DNA from: Terriglobales bacterium
Lineage (GTDB): Bacteria; Acidobacteriota; Terriglobia; Terriglobales; Gp1-AA117
Direction of reading: 5' to 3'
Assembly (NCBI GenBank): GCA_030150795.1
Contig: JASLFF010000767.1
Span: 1-5,068 of the forward strand
DNA: 5,068 nucleotides
The notes below the pieces were generated by a model, which saw only the letters and a program-made list of their open reading frames with translations, was not told where the DNA came from and did no database searches. A program made the translations under genes and the position numbers. Positions 1 to 5,068 of the stretch are shown piece after piece (position 1 is the stretch's first letter; each line of letters starts with the position of its first letter).

Positions 1-52
1 CACCAAACTTACAGCAAGCGGCTGGACTCGGTGATGTGGACGCGGGCCCGGT

Positions 53-90
53 AGCTGTATGCTAAATCTGCAGCTGTATGCTAAATCTGC
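53..90. repeat. Perfect 19-bp tandem duplication (two copies)
   Basis: The unit agctgtatgctaaatctgc occurs twice back to back at 53-71 and 72-90 with no mismatch and no spacer. Perfect identity implies a recent duplication or selection. The unit is not a multiple of three and contains stop codons, and no coding frame spans it. It lies about 120 bp beyond the dnaA stop codon. Its function is unknown. Simple replication slippage is the plain explanation; a protein-binding iteron is possible but unsupported with only two copies. Confidence 0.95.
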
Positions 91-161
91 CTACTTCCCT
101 TCGCCTCTCGATCATCAAAGAGGGAAATGGGTCGTGCGCTCGGCCCAGGATAGCGGTATCG

Positions 162-181
162 TTAGGGACAATTTGTCCTAA
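162..181. repeat. Inverted repeat 31 bp beyond the dnaA stop
   Basis: The sequence TTAGGGACAATTTGTCCTAA reads as arms TTA-(G)-GGACAA and TTGTCC-TAA around a single central T, giving nine complementary pairs with one extra G in the left arm. The very short centre is more typical of a dimeric-protein operator than of an RNA hairpin, although a slightly smaller stem-loop could form in RNA. It sits just downstream of dnaA on the minus strand but is not followed by a T-tract on that strand, so it does not look like a standard intrinsic terminator. It may be an operator for a gene beyond the left edge or a 3' mRNA structure. Confidence 0.7.
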
Positions 182-211
182 ACCTACAACGGATGGATTG
201 AACGTCGACCT

Positions 212-1606
212 CTAGCTGTTCAGAGTTTCGGTTAGCTTATTCAACAGCCGGTTCAGGTCCTTGTCCGCTTGCCGCTGTTCCTCAATCTTATCGATCGAAT
301 GCATTACCGTAGTGTGGTGCTTGCCGCCGAACTGCCGCCCGATTTCCGGTAATGACGCTTCCGTCATCTGTTTGGCCAGGTACATGGCAATCTGCCGCGG
401 AAATACGATGGCGCGCGAATTGCTCTTGGCCTTGATCTCAATCACGCGCAGGCCAAACTGCTCTGCTACCGCTTTCTGAATGGCATCAATCGTTATCTTG
501 CGCGCCTGCGAGTCGATGAAATTTTTCAACACCTGCTGCGCCGTGATCAGGCTGATTTCAGCGCCCGTCAGCGAGCAATAGGCAATCAAGCGGATCAATG
601 CGCCTTCCAGTTCGCGTACGTTTGTCCGCACGTTGGAGGCGATGTATAACGCGAGGTCAGTTGAGAGAACTACGCGCTCCGATTCCGCTTTCTTCTGCAG
701 GATTGCGACTTTGGTTTCCAGATCGGGTGGCTGAATGTCAGCGATCAAGCCCCATTCAAACCGCGAGCGCAGGCGGTCTTCAATTTCCGGCAGCTCTTTC
801 GGAGGGCGGTCGCTGGCAATCACAATCTGCTTCATCGACTCATGTAGTGCGTTGAAGGTGTGGAAGAACTCTTCCTGCGTGCGCTCTTTCTGCGCAAGGA
901 ACTGAATGTCATCGATCAACAACACGTCTACGTTGCGAAACTTATCGCGGAAGCTGATCATTTTGTCGTAGCGCAGGGAATTGATCATCTCGTTGGTGAA
1001 TTTTTCACTCGAGATATAGCAAATGGAAGCTTGCGGCTGCCGCCGCTTTACTTCATGCCCAATGGCCTGCATCAGGTGCGTCTTGCCCATGCCCACGCCA
1101 CCGTACAGGAACAGCGGATTGTAAGCCTTGGAAGGCCTCTCTGCGACGGCCTGTGAGGCGGCATGCGCAAACTGATTGCCCGCGCCGATGACAAATGCGC
1201 CAAAGGTGTACTTTGGGCTGAGCTGCGCAGCGGAATCCCAGTCAAATCGTTGCTGCTTCGATGACGATGGCGCGGACGTTCCGCTGGCTGAGACCGGAGC
1301 GAATCCGCCATCCGCACGAACCGGAGGCACTGTGGGGTCTTCTTCTGCGGTAACGAATTTTACGTCCTGGTATTCAGGTGCCAGCGTGTCCATGGCTTCC
1401 TGAATCAGGTCTCCGAATTTTTCTCCCAGCTGGCGAAACTCCGGGTTCGGTACCCGAACAAAAATAATGTTGCCATTGATGTGGCTGAAGCGTGTGGGCT
1501 TAAGCCAGGTGTCATAGGAATGACGAGTGATCTTTTTTTCCAGTGCTCCAAGTATTCGGAGCCACGGATTCGCGGTTGCGGTAATTGTCGCAGCGGGTAA
1601 TGACAT
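212..1606 (-). CDS. dnaA: Chromosomal replication initiator protein DnaA
   Basis: DnaA is the ATP-dependent initiator that binds DnaA boxes, opens the origin and helps load the replicative helicase in the cytoplasm. The 464-residue length is normal. Residues about 14-85 form the N-terminal interaction domain I. Residues about 86-130 are a Pro/Ser/Ala-rich linker (domain II). The AAA+ domain III shows Walker A GGVGMGKTH (169-177), Walker B LLIDDIQFL (229-237), sensor 1 around IVIASDRPP (261-269), the arginine-finger segment RLRSRFEWGL (278-287) and the sensor 2 region NVRELEGAL (329-337). Domain IV carries the DNA-binding signature GGKHHTTVMHS (427-437), with the box-contacting arginine region near R398. 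All key residues look intact. The ATG at 1604-1606 is preceded on the minus strand by AGGA about 12 nt upstream, and the MSLPAATITATANPWLRILGAL start fits the family. It is divergent from rpmH, and dnaN does not follow within the window. Confidence 0.98.
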   Translation of the reverse strand: MSLPAATITATANPWLRILGALEKKITRHSYDTWLKPTRFSHINGNIIFVRVPNPEFRQLGEKFGDLIQEAMDTLAPEYQDVKFVTAEEDPTVPPVRADGGFAPVSASGTSAPSSSKQQRFDWDSAAQLSPKYTFGAFVIGAGNQFAHAASQAVAERPSKAYNPLFLYGGVGMGKTHLMQAIGHEVKRRQPQASICYISSEKFTNEMINSLRYDKMISFRDKFRNVDVLLIDDIQFLAQKERTQEEFFHTFNALHESMKQIVIASDRPPKELPEIEDRLRSRFEWGLIADIQPPDLETKVAILQKKAESERVVLSTDLALYIASNVRTNVRELEGALIRLIAYCSLTGAEISLITAQQVLKNFIDSQARKITIDAIQKAVAEQFGLRVIEIKAKSNSRAIVFPRQIAMYLAKQMTEASLPEIGRQFGGKHHTTVMHSIDKIEEQRQADKDLNRLLNKLTETLNS

Positions 1607-1707
1607 TCTTGGGATGATTCCTATTTGCGAGCCGGCCAGGGCCCGTGGTTTTACTCGAAGAAACTTTTATCTTACTCTGCAAGGGCGACGCAGAGATGCT
1701 GAACACT

Positions 1708-1730
1708 GCGTTGTGCAACAATTATTTTTT
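1708..1730. repeat. 23-bp direct repeat, copy 1
   Basis: This copy shares an exact 18-bp core, gtgcaacaattatttttt (1713-1730), with copy 2 at 1867-1884. Including the preceding five bases the match is 22 of 23, differing only at 1712. The copies are in the same orientation, 154 bp apart start to start. The minus-strand reading includes TGTTGCACA, two mismatches from the DnaA-box consensus TTATNCACA. The site lies about 100 bp upstream of the dnaA start codon, a position suited to autoregulation or an origin element. The binding protein is unknown. Confidence 0.9.
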
Positions 1731-1847
1731 CGGCTGGTGGGCATACTAGCACGAAGTTCACCCGCTTGAAATGCATACGCGACACTTTTTTTTGCGGCCT
1801 CTGATTTTTTCTAAAACGTCTCGCACAGTTTCGTCCGACCGCTGCTT

Positions 1848-1857
1848 TGCAATTGCA
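1848..1857. repeat. 10-bp perfect palindrome TGCAATTGCA
   Basis: TGCAATTGCA is fully self-complementary. With a two-base offset it extends to an imperfect palindrome from GCTT (1844-1847) to AAGC (1860-1863). It abuts the second copy of the 23-bp direct repeat, sharing the bases at 1862-1863. Palindromes of this size can arise by chance, so a role as an operator half-site arrangement is only suggested by its position next to the repeat. Confidence 0.5.
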
Positions 1858-1861
1858 GCAA

Positions 1862-1884
1862 GCGTGGTGCAACAATTATTTTTT
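1862..1884. repeat. 23-bp direct repeat, copy 2
   Basis: This is the second copy of the repeat at 1708-1730. The identical 18-bp core is at 1867-1884 and the only difference over 23 bases is G at 1866 instead of T. The minus-strand reading includes TGTTGCACC, three mismatches from the DnaA-box consensus. The pair is embedded in otherwise unique spacer, and the flanks of the two copies do not align, so this is a discrete repeated motif rather than a larger duplication. Confidence 0.9.
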
Positions 1885-1987
1885 GTCGCGCCAGCTAGTC
1901 GATAACGCTTTTCCTCGCGTGCTACATGAGAAGTTGTCTGCCGAGAATTGGAACCGGGCAGCTTAAAGAGTTTCAAGATCAGCGGAC

Positions 1988-2002
1988 TGGCAAAAAATGC
2001 CA
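1988..2002. repeat. Short inverted repeat TGGCA-N5-TGCCA
   Basis: TGGCA (1988-1992) and TGCCA (1998-2002) flank five A residues. A related element recurs at 2078-2085, where AAGTGGCA is the reverse complement of TGCCACTT at 1998-2005. The arrangement may be a protein-binding site upstream of the rpmH promoter. The arms are short and chance occurrence is possible. Confidence 0.4.
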
Positions 2003-2104
2003 CTTGGGGCTCGGCTGAGCGGCATCTCACGACAAGTTGGTTCCTATCTGCTTACCCATATTCCTACCCATTCCTCAAAGTGGCACGAAAGGCCAGGATT
2101 CCTT

Positions 2105-2110
2105 TATACT
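2105..2110 (+). promoter_or_regulatory. Probable -10 element of the rpmH promoter
   Basis: TATACT matches five of six bases of the sigma-70-type -10 consensus TATAAT and lies 48 bp before the rpmH start codon, which would give a leader of roughly 40 nt. The matching -35 region is poor: TGGCAC at 2081-2086, with an 18-bp spacer, agrees with TTGACA only at a few positions. This promoter would drive rpmH and probably the rnpA-yidD genes that follow. Confidence 0.5.
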
Positions 2111-2141
2111 TATCGTTTGCCCAGCGCAAACAATCCTGAGT

Positions 2142-2146
2142 AGGAG
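2142..2146 (+). promoter_or_regulatory. Ribosome binding site of rpmH
   Basis: AGGAG lies 12 nt before the ATG at 2159. That spacing is longer than the 5-9 nt typical of E. coli, but similar spacings recur ahead of dnaA, yidC and the 5005 gene in this window, which supports its use. Confidence 0.6.
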
Positions 2147-2158
2147 TTCCACAAGTCA

Positions 2159-2314
2159 ATGCCCAAGCGCACTTTTCAACCTAACCGCCGCCGTCGTTCC
2201 AAGGTGCACGGTTTTCGCACACGAATGAAAACTAAGAGCGGAAGGGCAGTCCTCTCCCGCCGCCGCGCTAAAGGACGCAAGCGCGTTTCCGTGAAGCCTG
2301 GCTTCCGGGAATAG
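2159..2314 (+). CDS. rpmH: 50S ribosomal protein L34 (bL34)
   Basis: bL34 is a very small, highly basic protein of the large ribosomal subunit. The frame begins [20 protein letters not shown] and continues with [20 protein letters not shown] before ending [11 protein letters not shown], 51 residues in all. This matches the family hallmarks: the KRTFQPN start, the [12 protein letters not shown] segment, and the [15 protein letters not shown] core. Typical members are 44-52 residues, so it is complete; the C-terminal tail (SVKPGFRE) is slightly longer than the E. coli form. The ATG is supported by AGGAG upstream. It is the first gene of the plus-strand cluster and is followed 11 nt later by rnpA, as in most bacteria. 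Confidence 0.97.
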   Translation: MPKRTFQPNRRRRSKVHGFRTRMKTKSGRAVLSRRRAKGRKRVSVKPGFRE

Positions 2315-2325
2315 TTTCACCCGCA

Positions 2326-2730
2326 ATGCCCACTCTGCCTGCCAGACCAGCCGTGAAAGAAACTTCTAACAAAGTGTCGCAAGGCTTCCCTCGGGAAGCG
2401 CGATTACTGAAGCATGCTGACTTTCAGGTTGTGTACAAACAGGGCAGGAAGCATTTTTCGGCGAACATGACGGCTTTCTACCGCGAGAACCAAGGCAATG
2501 AGGGCCCACGCGTAGGCTTTACCGTGGGCAAGGTGCTGGGCGCAGCAATCGATCGCAATCGCATTCGACGGCGCATGCGTTCAGCGGTACGAAACCACCT
2601 TGGAGAACTGGCGCGGCCGCTCGACATGGTGCTCCATCCGCGCAAGAGCGTGCTGACTTTAGAGTTTTCCCAACTGGATGCAGAGGTTATGCAAGTTTTT
2701 GCTGCCGTGCAGCGAGGGCGTGGAAGATGA
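2326..2730 (+). CDS. rnpA: Ribonuclease P protein component
   Basis: RnpA is the basic protein subunit of RNase P, which works with the catalytic RNA to remove 5' leaders from pre-tRNAs. The 134-residue product has the family features in order: [20 protein letters not shown] (21-40), [11 protein letters not shown] (62-72) and the RNR signature [14 protein letters not shown] (76-89), whose basic residues contact the RNA. About 20 residues precede the conserved FPRE segment, so the true start could be the GTG at 2353 or 2374. I keep the ATG at 2326 because it lies 11 nt after the rpmH stop and would allow coupled translation, although no clear ribosome site precedes it. The last four bases overlap yidD. 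The C-terminal part (from about residue 104) is less conserved than the core but not broken. Confidence 0.95.
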   Translation: MPTLPARPAVKETSNKVSQGFPREARLLKHADFQVVYKQGRKHFSANMTAFYRENQGNEGPRVGFTVGKVLGAAIDRNRIRRRMRSAVRNHLGELARPLDMVLHPRKSVLTLEFSQLDAEVMQVFAAVQRGRGR

Positions 2731-3038
2731 AGAGCCTACCCGCTTTATGCCTGCGGTTTTATAAGGGCGCCATTTCTCCTTATCTCCCGGCCTCCTGCCG
2801 CTTCGTTCCCAGTTGTTCGGAATACGCAGCGGAAGCCGTGGCAAAGCACGGCTTGCTCTATGGATCGGCGCTGGGGCTTTGGCGGATCGTGCGCTGCAAT
2901 CCATTCGCGCGTGGCGGATATGATCCTGTCCCGGGGAAAAAAGTTGCGAGGTCTGTTGCCACCGAGCCGCCTAACGCAGGGGCCGAAGAGTTAGCCGCAC
3001 GGGACAAGGACCGAAATCGATTTGAAGCGAAGCAATAG
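2727..3038 (+). CDS. yidD: Membrane protein insertion efficiency factor YidD
   Basis: YidD is a small membrane-associated protein that assists YidC-dependent insertion of inner-membrane proteins; its exact mechanism is unsettled. The 103-residue product shows the family pattern: [10 protein letters not shown] (11-20), [11 protein letters not shown] (24-34) with the paired cysteines C24 and C30, the KHGLLYG segment (40-46), and the [14 protein letters not shown] end of the conserved core (56-69). Residues 70-103 are a charged, variable tail. The start ATG overlaps the rnpA TGA (ATGA, 2727-2730), which implies translational coupling. yidC, its functional partner, lies just downstream. Confidence 0.96.
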   Translation: MKSLPALCLRFYKGAISPYLPASCRFVPSCSEYAAEAVAKHGLLYGSALGLWRIVRCNPFARGGYDPVPGKKVARSVATEPPNAGAEELAARDKDRNRFEAKQ

Positions 3039-3162
3039 GATTGATTAAAGAGCGGCCCCGCAAAAGCGTTCCAAGCCGCGTGCATTAGGCGCACGAACAG
3101 ATTATTTTGAATAAGAGGTGCTCCGGCGGTTTGGAGCGCAGCGACAGGAAACGAAGAATCAT

Positions 3163-4962
3163 TTGACTGAATATCGAAATCCCCAGAATGCCCCCGGATC
3201 AGACCAGCGCATGCTTCTGATCCTGCTAGCTGTATTCGTAGTACTTGGCCTGATGCAGTACTTCATGCCTAAGCCCAAAACGCCGCCGGATAAAGGCCAG
3301 CCACAACAACAATCGCAGCAGACGCCCAGCCCGGTGGCAGTACCTACAAAATCTTCCACGCCTGTCCCGCCTAAGTCGGCCGCCGTTGCAGTGAAAGTTC
3401 CCGTGAAGGCTGCCGCCAGTGAGACGGAATCGGTTTTAGAGACTCCGACCTATCGCATCGCCTTTACGAACCGCGGCGCCAGCGTGAAGTCGTGGCTGCT
3501 TACCGAAAAAGAAAAGTTCAAAGATGGCACGGAGAAATACAAATACACCGACGATAATGGCAAGCCCTTTGAACTGGTTAATCCCACTGTCGCCACTCAG
3601 TTGGGGAATCCGCTCTCGTTTTTTGCCTATGACAAGGACCTGGAAAAGAAGTTAAATGAATCTCTTTATGTGGGCGGCGCTACAAGCGGCCCCACAACAG
3701 GTTCACTGACGTATGAGTTTTCAGATGGCGATATCACGGTGCGTAAGACGTTTCACCCCGACAAAGACAATACCCTCGGCGTTGAAACTGAAGTTCTCCG
3801 TAACGGCGAACGAGTTACCGCCTTTCCAAAGTGGGCCAGCGGTCTGGGCGACCAAATGGCGCCGGCTTCCTACACGAAGAGCAGGGTTGATTACCAGCAG
3901 GGCGCGACGCTGGAACGCAAGGACCCAACTTCCGGTGGAATCCTCAGAAGTAAAAAGTGGATCATAGGCGGAGAAACCGTGCCTGGTCCGCTGGATTGGG
4001 CAGCAACCGCTGACCAGTATTTCGCTGTGGCTTTCCTGCCAGTCAATCCCCAAGACTCGACATTAGTCACTTTGAACTCTCCGGCGGAAGTTCCCAAGAA
4101 TCCTGAGAAGCCCAACGAGGGTAACGACAAAGCCAATGTTGTTGGCGTGGCTTTTGGAAACACGAGCGGACTAACACATGTCCGCGTGTTTGCCGGCGCT
4201 AAAGCGGTGGACGTGCTGGAAAGCATTCAGAGCCATCCCGGCGGCCCTGATCTGCGCGGCATTTATGATTTCGGGACTTTCAGCTTTATTGCCCGGCCAC
4301 TTTTCCTCTGGCTGAAATGGACTTACACAAACTGGATTCACAACTGGGGCTGGTCGATCGCATTTCTGACCTTGATAATAACCATGGCACTGCTGCCTCT
4401 GCGTATTTCCAGCATGAAATCATCGTTGCGAATGCAGAGAATCCAGCCGCAGATGAAGGCCATTCAGGAGAAGTACAAGCGCTATAGCCTTACTGATCCG
4501 CGCCGCGCGGATATGCAGAAGGAAATGCAGGCGCTGTACAAGAAAGAAGGCGTCAATCCGGTGGGCGGTTGTTTCCCTCTCCTGCTGCAGATGCCGTTCC
4601 TGTACGCCTTTTACGCCATGTTGAACAATGCTATTGAGTTGCGGCAGGCAAACTGGCTCTGGGTTCACGATCTCTCCATGCCGGATCCGCTGCACATCCT
4701 GCCGATCATCATCATCGTGGCCATGTTTGTGCAGCAAAAAAATGCGCCGCAAGGCGGGATGGACCCGGCGCAGCAAAAGATCATGGCTTTTATGGGCCCG
4801 CTCATGTTTGGCGCCTTCAGTTGGGCAATGCCCGCGGGACTCTCTATTTACCTGGCGCTCAGCACGCTGCTGGGCTGGGCGCAACAGATATTCATTAATC
4901 GCTCTGAACTGGGCCAGCAAGTTAAAAAAACCATTGAAAAACGAAACGCACGCAAGCGTTAA
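3163..4962 (+). CDS. yidC: Membrane protein insertase YidC
   Basis: YidC inserts and folds inner-membrane proteins, alone or with the Sec translocon. From the TTG at 3163 the protein has 599 residues, the long Gram-negative type. It has a first membrane anchor (about 16-35), a Pro/Gln/Ala/Val-rich linker (about 36-85), a periplasmic P1 domain (about 90-365), and the core of five membrane segments: NWGWSIAFLTLII (394-406) onward, CFPLLLQMPFLYAFYAML (470-487), about 511-525, 538-556 and 559-578. A basic tail ends KKTIEKRNARKR. The conserved groove arginine (E. coli R366) aligns with T407 here. The frame is open from a GTG at 3118, but I prefer TTG 3163: the residues TEYRNPQ right after it resemble YidC N-termini, and AGGA lies 13 nt upstream. 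ATG 3211 would cut into the anchor. Confidence 0.95.
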   Translation: MTEYRNPQNAPGSDQRMLLILLAVFVVLGLMQYFMPKPKTPPDKGQPQQQSQQTPSPVAVPTKSSTPVPPKSAAVAVKVPVKAAASETESVLETPTYRIAFTNRGASVKSWLLTEKEKFKDGTEKYKYTDDNGKPFELVNPTVATQLGNPLSFFAYDKDLEKKLNESLYVGGATSGPTTGSLTYEFSDGDITVRKTFHPDKDNTLGVETEVLRNGERVTAFPKWASGLGDQMAPASYTKSRVDYQQGATLERKDPTSGGILRSKKWIIGGETVPGPLDWAATADQYFAVAFLPVNPQDSTLVTLNSPAEVPKNPEKPNEGNDKANVVGVAFGNTSGLTHVRVFAGAKAVDVLESIQSHPGGPDLRGIYDFGTFSFIARPLFLWLKWTYTNWIHNWGWSIAFLTLIITMALLPLRISSMKSSLRMQRIQPQMKAIQEKYKRYSLTDPRRADMQKEMQALYKKEGVNPVGGCFPLLLQMPFLYAFYAMLNNAIELRQANWLWVHDLSMPDPLHILPIIIIVAMFVQQKNAPQGGMDPAQQKIMAFMGPLMFGAFSWAMPAGLSIYLALSTLLGWAQQIFINRSELGQQVKKTIEKRNARKR

Positions 4963-5004
4963 AGCCTTAAAGCTGTAAAATTCCCCGGGGAGTTTGAACG
5001 ACAA

Positions 5005-5068
5005 ATGCTGCAAGACAAAGTCGCAACCGCAAAAAAGATCGATGCATTCCTGAAGAACATTATTTCTT
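5005..5068 (+). CDS. Start of a truncated gene, probable RNA-binding protein Jag/KhpB
   Basis: An ATG at 5005 opens a frame that runs off the window after 21 codons, MLQDKVATAKKIDAFLKNII plus one residue. GGGGAG at 4987-4992 gives a Shine-Dalgarno 12 nt upstream. The gene starts 42 nt after the yidC stop, so it is probably cotranscribed with it. In most bacteria the gene after yidC encodes either Jag/KhpB, an RNA-binding KH-R3H protein, or the tRNA-modifying GTPase MnmE. The alpha-helical KVATAKKIDAFLKNII start suits a Jag-type N-terminus better than MnmE, but too little is present for a firm call, so no symbol is given. Confidence 0.6.
   Translation, partial: MLQDKVATAKKIDAFLKNIIS

Larger units (their letters stand above)
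1..211. other. Non-coding stretch downstream of dnaA, no gene supported
   Basis: This stretch lies beyond the 3' end of dnaA. All plus frames entering from the left edge stop within about 65 bases, and the minus strand has stops throughout the tandem repeat, so no gene can be supported. A 17-residue open tail in plus frame 1, ending at the TAG at 52-54, could be the last codons of a gene outside the window, but nothing in it is recognisable. The segment contains a perfect 19-bp tandem duplication and a near-perfect inverted repeat, both listed separately. dnaN, the common downstream neighbour of dnaA, does not begin here. Confidence 0.6.
1607..2158. promoter_or_regulatory. Divergent dnaA-rpmH intergenic region, candidate regulatory/oriC segment
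   Basis: This 552-bp gap separates two diverging core genes and must carry promoters for both. It has no convincing gene: the short open frames across it have no recognisable protein or good ribosome site. It holds T-runs on the plus strand only (1725-1730, 1786-1793, 1805-1810, 1879-1884), a 23-bp direct repeat pair, a 10-bp palindrome, and a short inverted repeat at 1988-2002. Origins are often found next to dnaA, so an oriC is plausible. However, I see only degenerate DnaA-box-like sites with two mismatches to TTATNCACA, for example on the minus strand at 1897-1905 (TTATCGACT) and on the plus strand at 2052-2060 (TTACCCATA). The regulatory role is likely; the origin role is inference. Confidence 0.5.

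Noticed and set aside
1..54. C-terminal tail of a plus-strand gene ending at TAG 52-54 (HQTYSKRLDSVMWTRAR)
   Set aside because: Only 17 codons are visible with no recognisable motif, and a run of this length is common by chance.
858..866. TGTGGAAGA as a DnaA-box-like site within dnaA
   Set aside because: Two mismatches, isolated, and inside a conserved coding region.
1710..1730. GTTG-TG-CAAC followed by T6 as an intrinsic terminator
   Set aside because: The stem is four pairs with a two-base loop, too weak, and no plus-strand gene ends upstream.
2081..2095. TGGCAC as a sigma-54 -24 element ahead of rpmH
   Set aside because: The required GC-containing -12 element (TTGC-type) is not present at the correct spacing, and a good sigma-70-type -10 lies nearby.
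2430..2438. TGTGTACAA, whose reverse complement TTGTACACA is one mismatch from the DnaA-box consensus
   Set aside because: It lies inside rnpA and encodes the conserved VVYK residues of RnpA, so coding constraint explains it. It is a single site with no cluster around it.
3079..3109. Possible terminator between yidD and yidC: CGTGC / GCACG stem with a 7-nt loop followed by an attatttt stretch
   Set aside because: The stem has only five pairs, and the T-rich part starts several bases after it and is interrupted. Termination here would also split a usually cotranscribed cluster.
4420..5013. 197-codon open frame on the minus strand overlapping the yidC 3' end
   Set aside because: It is antisense to the conserved YidC core and has no recognisable domain or ribosome site. 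It is explained as a shadow of the yidC reading frame.

Overview
The window is a bacterial chromosomal core region: dnaA on the minus strand, facing away from a plus-strand cluster rpmH - rnpA - yidD - yidC - (start of a probable jag/khpB). This rpmH-to-jag order is one of the most conserved gene strings in bacteria and is often found near the replication origin. Moderate GC content, the 464-residue DnaA, and a YidC with an N-terminal segment of the type T-E-Y-R-N-P-Q followed by one membrane anchor and a large periplasmic domain suggest a Gram-negative-type cell envelope. My best guess for lineage is Acidobacteriota (Terriglobia-like). This rests on recall of family features, not on a search, and should be held loosely.

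Layout. Positions 1-211 hold no gene I can support, but contain a perfect 19-bp tandem duplication (53-90) and a strong inverted repeat (162-181) just beyond the dnaA stop. dnaA occupies 212-1606 (minus). Positions 1607-2158 form a 552-bp divergent intergenic region with T-tracts all on one strand, a near-perfect 23-bp direct repeat (1708-1730 and 1862-1884), a 10-bp palindrome (1848-1857), a short inverted repeat (1988-2002) and a likely rpmH promoter (-10 at 2105-2110). rpmH (2159-2314, only 51 codons) encodes ribosomal protein bL34. rnpA (2326-2730) follows after 11 nt, yidD overlaps rnpA by 4 nt (ATGA), and yidC follows after about 124 nt. A truncated gene starting at 5005 runs off the right edge.

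Function. DnaA starts replication. bL34 is a ribosomal protein and RnpA is the protein subunit of RNase P, which matures tRNA 5' ends. YidD and YidC act in inner-membrane protein insertion, and Jag/KhpB is an RNA-binding protein usually encoded beside YidC. The divergent arrangement and repeat-rich spacer make 1607-2158 a reasonable candidate for a dnaA/rpmH regulatory region and possibly for oriC, but I found no clear cluster of consensus DnaA boxes, so the origin call is tentative.

I did not find a new multi-gene system here. The points most worth a second look are the paired 23-bp repeats in the divergent spacer, the two repeat structures downstream of dnaA, the absence of dnaN directly after dnaA, and the replacement of the YidC hydrophilic-groove arginine by threonine.
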